64,000 bases of DNA from Paenibacillus oceani (GTDB taxonomy: Bacteria > Bacillota > Bacilli > Paenibacillales > NBRC-103111): positions 19,160-83,159 of the forward strand of contig NZ_JACXJA010000045.1 in NCBI RefSeq assembly GCF_014705615.1, in the 5' to 3' direction. The notes below the pieces were generated by a model, which saw only the letters and a list, made by a program, of their open reading frames with translations, was not told where the DNA came from and ran no database searches. Shown here piece by piece: positions 62,626 to 64,000 of this stretch. The translations under genes were made by a program, and so were the position numbers. Numbering within the stretch: position 1 is the stretch's first letter; every line of letters starts with the position of its first letter.

Positions 62626-63534
62626 ATGGAATATCCGAGATACGAGCTGAAACGGGAGCTGTCCATAGACAAAATAATCACATTCAATTATCGACGACTG
62701 AAGAACGGGTATCGCAGTGTCGGAGAACAGCATGATTTTTGGGAATTCGTTTACATCGATCAAGGGCGCTTCGAAGTGTTTACAGAAGTCGGACAATACG
62801 AGCTGAATCAGGGAGAACTTATTTTTTACAAACCGAATCTGTTCCATGTCGGTAAAACTCGCAGCGGCGAAACCCCTACTCTCCTCATTTTGGCGTTCGA
62901 ATGCGCAGCCCCATGCATGAGCTTCTTCGCCGATCGCACGTTCCGATTGGAGGAGCAGGAGCGGCATTTGTTGTCCCGTCTGGTCCAAATCGGCAAGGAG
63001 GCATTTAATCCTCCGGTTGACTCCATCCGTATGCTATTCCCTAATCGTCTGGAAGAAGCGAAATTCGGAACCGAACAGTTGATCATTAATTATCTGGAAA
63101 TTTTTCTGCTCGAATTGATCCGGGGCGGCTCGACTCGGCGCGACAGCGTGAAACCGGCATCCGTCATCCAGGAAAACAAACAAGTCCGTGAAACAATGCG
63201 GCTGATCGACTATTTGCAATGCCACATCGCCGCGAGCGACTTATCGATGGAGGCGATATGCAGCGAGTTTGCAATCGGCCGGACGCAGCTGAAAACGATG
63301 TTCAAGGCGCAAACGGGCAGCGGGGTCATGGAGTATTGGAAGCGTCTGAAAATCGAGAAAGCGAAAAGCATGATAGCAGACGATCAGCTGAATTTCACGG
63401 AAATCGCCGAATATCTCGGCTATGCAAGCGTTCACGGATTTTCCAGACAGTTCAAAAAAATAGCGGGCGTCACACCGTCGGAATATGCCCGTTCGATCGT
63501 CGCCCGTTTGGAGAAAAGCATTCATATCCGATAA
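62626..63534 (+). CDS. AraC family transcriptional regulator
   Basis: A 302-residue regulator with an N-terminal cupin sensor (EQHDFWEFVYIDQGRFEVFTEVGQYELNQGELIFYKPNLFH) and C-terminal AraC HTHs (LSMEAICSEFAIGRTQLKTMFKAQTG; FTEIAEYLGYASVHGFSRQFKKIAGVTPSEY). The ATG at 62626 (GGGAGAAGCG upstream) is chosen over the frame from 62545. Divergent from the solute-binding lipoprotein at 61120, which it likely controls. A TATAAT-like box lies about 60 bases upstream. Confidence 0.9.
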   Translation: MEYPRYELKRELSIDKIITFNYRRLKNGYRSVGEQHDFWEFVYIDQGRFEVFTEVGQYELNQGELIFYKPNLFHVGKTRSGETPTLLILAFECAAPCMSFFADRTFRLEEQERHLLSRLVQIGKEAFNPPVDSIRMLFPNRLEEAKFGTEQLIINYLEIFLLELIRGGSTRRDSVKPASVIQENKQVRETMRLIDYLQCHIAASDLSMEAICSEFAIGRTQLKTMFKAQTGSGVMEYWKRLKIEKAKSMIADDQLNFTEIAEYLGYASVHGFSRQFKKIAGVTPSEYARSIVARLEKSIHIR

Positions 63535-63885
63535 CCGGCACCGCCAACTTCCGCTCGCATATGCAACCGCTTACTTTGACGAATTTTGGATACGCGGCTT
63601 TATCTCCTTCTCGGTAAGAAGCCCTTCTTCAACAGAAAAAACCGCCTATTGAATCGCAGAGCGCCAAGGTTAGATCTAACATTCCTTCCGTTCAACAAGG
63701 CCGCCGGTTCATACCGGCAGCCTCGTCAACTTCACAACTTCTACCTGTTCTGAACGTAAAGAGCTGCCACCTGTCGAACACATCTGAAGATACGCTAACT
63801 TTTCCGGATGGAAAGATGAGCGTCTGCCTCACTTGATTTGCTACAGTAGTGTTGTACCTATAATCGATTGGTGGAGGCGTTGTTC
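63535..63885. other. Intergenic region upstream of the second PhyH gene
   Basis: About 350 bases without a gene. A TATAAT box at 63859-63864 precedes the PhyH gene; the -35 is weak, which would suit an activator-dependent promoter. Confidence 0.4.
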
Positions 63886-64000
63886 ATGCAGCAAAAAGAA
63901 AGTTTGCTAACTCCGGAGGATGCGGTCTATTATAATCAAAACGGTTATTTTCTTTACAAAAAGCCGCTTTTTTCTGAACAAAAGTTGAATCAGTTGACGA
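63886..64000 (+). CDS. Phytanoyl-CoA dioxygenase (PhyH) family protein, N-terminal part (runs off right edge)
   Basis: Reads MQQKESLLTPEDAVYYNQNG, then YFLYKKPLFSEQKLNQLT, the usual opening of PhyH-type oxygenases in Paenibacillus (Y..NGY.L...PLFS...L..L). ATG at 63886 has GGTGGAGG 6 bases upstream. Catalytic residues lie outside the window, so the call rests on the N-terminus. It follows the AraC gene at 62626 in the same direction after a 350-base gap. Confidence 0.55.
   Translation, partial: MQQKESLLTPEDAVYYNQNGYFLYKKPLFSEQKLNQLT

Overview
The window looks like a chromosomal stretch of a moderately GC-rich, spore-former-type Firmicute of the Paenibacillaceae (Paenibacillus or Cohnella-like). 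The grounds are strong AGGAGG-type ribosome sites, frequent GTG and TTG starts, YesM/YesN two-component pairs beside CUT1 sugar transporters, many AraC regulators, orphan lipoprotein solute-binding proteins, a FIMAH-tailed pectate lyase and typical rho-independent terminators. No rRNA, tRNA, CRISPR array, prophage or intact insertion sequence was seen.

Left part (1-27 kb) is a mosaic of small housekeeping and accessory genes mixed with decaying genes. At the left edge a gamma-glutamyltransferase begins behind a clear cyclic-di-GMP-I riboswitch with its own terminator. Then come a broken macrolide phosphotransferase fused at a breakpoint to a truncated beta-rich protein, a nucleotidyltransferase, a divergent PhyH dioxygenase/AraC pair, an MFS transporter, an aldo/keto reductase, an esterase pseudogene, a DUF2935 protein, a divergent LysR/CynX-type MFS pair with a nested palindrome between them, a 2-hydroxyacid dehydrogenase, a membrane-anchored HtrA-like protease, two more pseudogenes, a HAD-GNAT fusion, a heterodimeric ABC exporter with one consensus and one degenerate ATP site, a Nudix hydrolase, a VOC/AlkC/TetR operon, a phosphotransferase-fold protein and an AT-rich tandem GNAT. 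Several dispersed intergenic repeats lie here.

Middle part (27-41 kb) is a plant-polysaccharide region: a 1213-residue multidomain pectate lyase, a CBS/MarR pair, small proteins, a Tat-exported beta-helix protein in an apparent operon with a LacI regulator, a solute-binding lipoprotein, a GH88/105-like unsaturated glycuronyl hydrolase and a divergent AraC regulator. Candidate LacI operators (16-bp direct repeats) and AraC half-sites (direct repeats) are visible.

Right part (41-64 kb) has a DesK/LiaS-type two-component system, an FAD oxidoreductase, and a long minus-strand polysaccharide-utilisation operon running TIM-barrel protein, small ORF, YesM kinase, YesN regulator, solute-binding protein, two CUT1 permeases and heparinase II/III-like lyase. 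After it come two more orphan solute-binding proteins (one next to an AraC regulator), an unusual Ser/Gly/Asp-rich beta-helix lipoprotein, a YcaQ/AlkZ-type DNA glycosylase and the start of a second PhyH dioxygenase.

Overall reading: secreted lyases cut pectin and uronic-acid polymers, lipoprotein receptors capture the oligosaccharides, one CUT1 permease pair imports them (its ATPase must be encoded elsewhere), and unsaturated glycuronyl hydrolase and heparinase-like enzymes process them. LacI, AraC and YesMN regulators would control the supply. No clearly new defence or mobile system was recognised. The most unusual items are the c-di-GMP switch on a gamma-glutamyltransferase, the HAD-GNAT fusion, the coupled 35-residue ORF at 54.9-55.0 kb, the horizontally acquired-looking beta-helix lipoprotein and the dispersed intergenic repeats.
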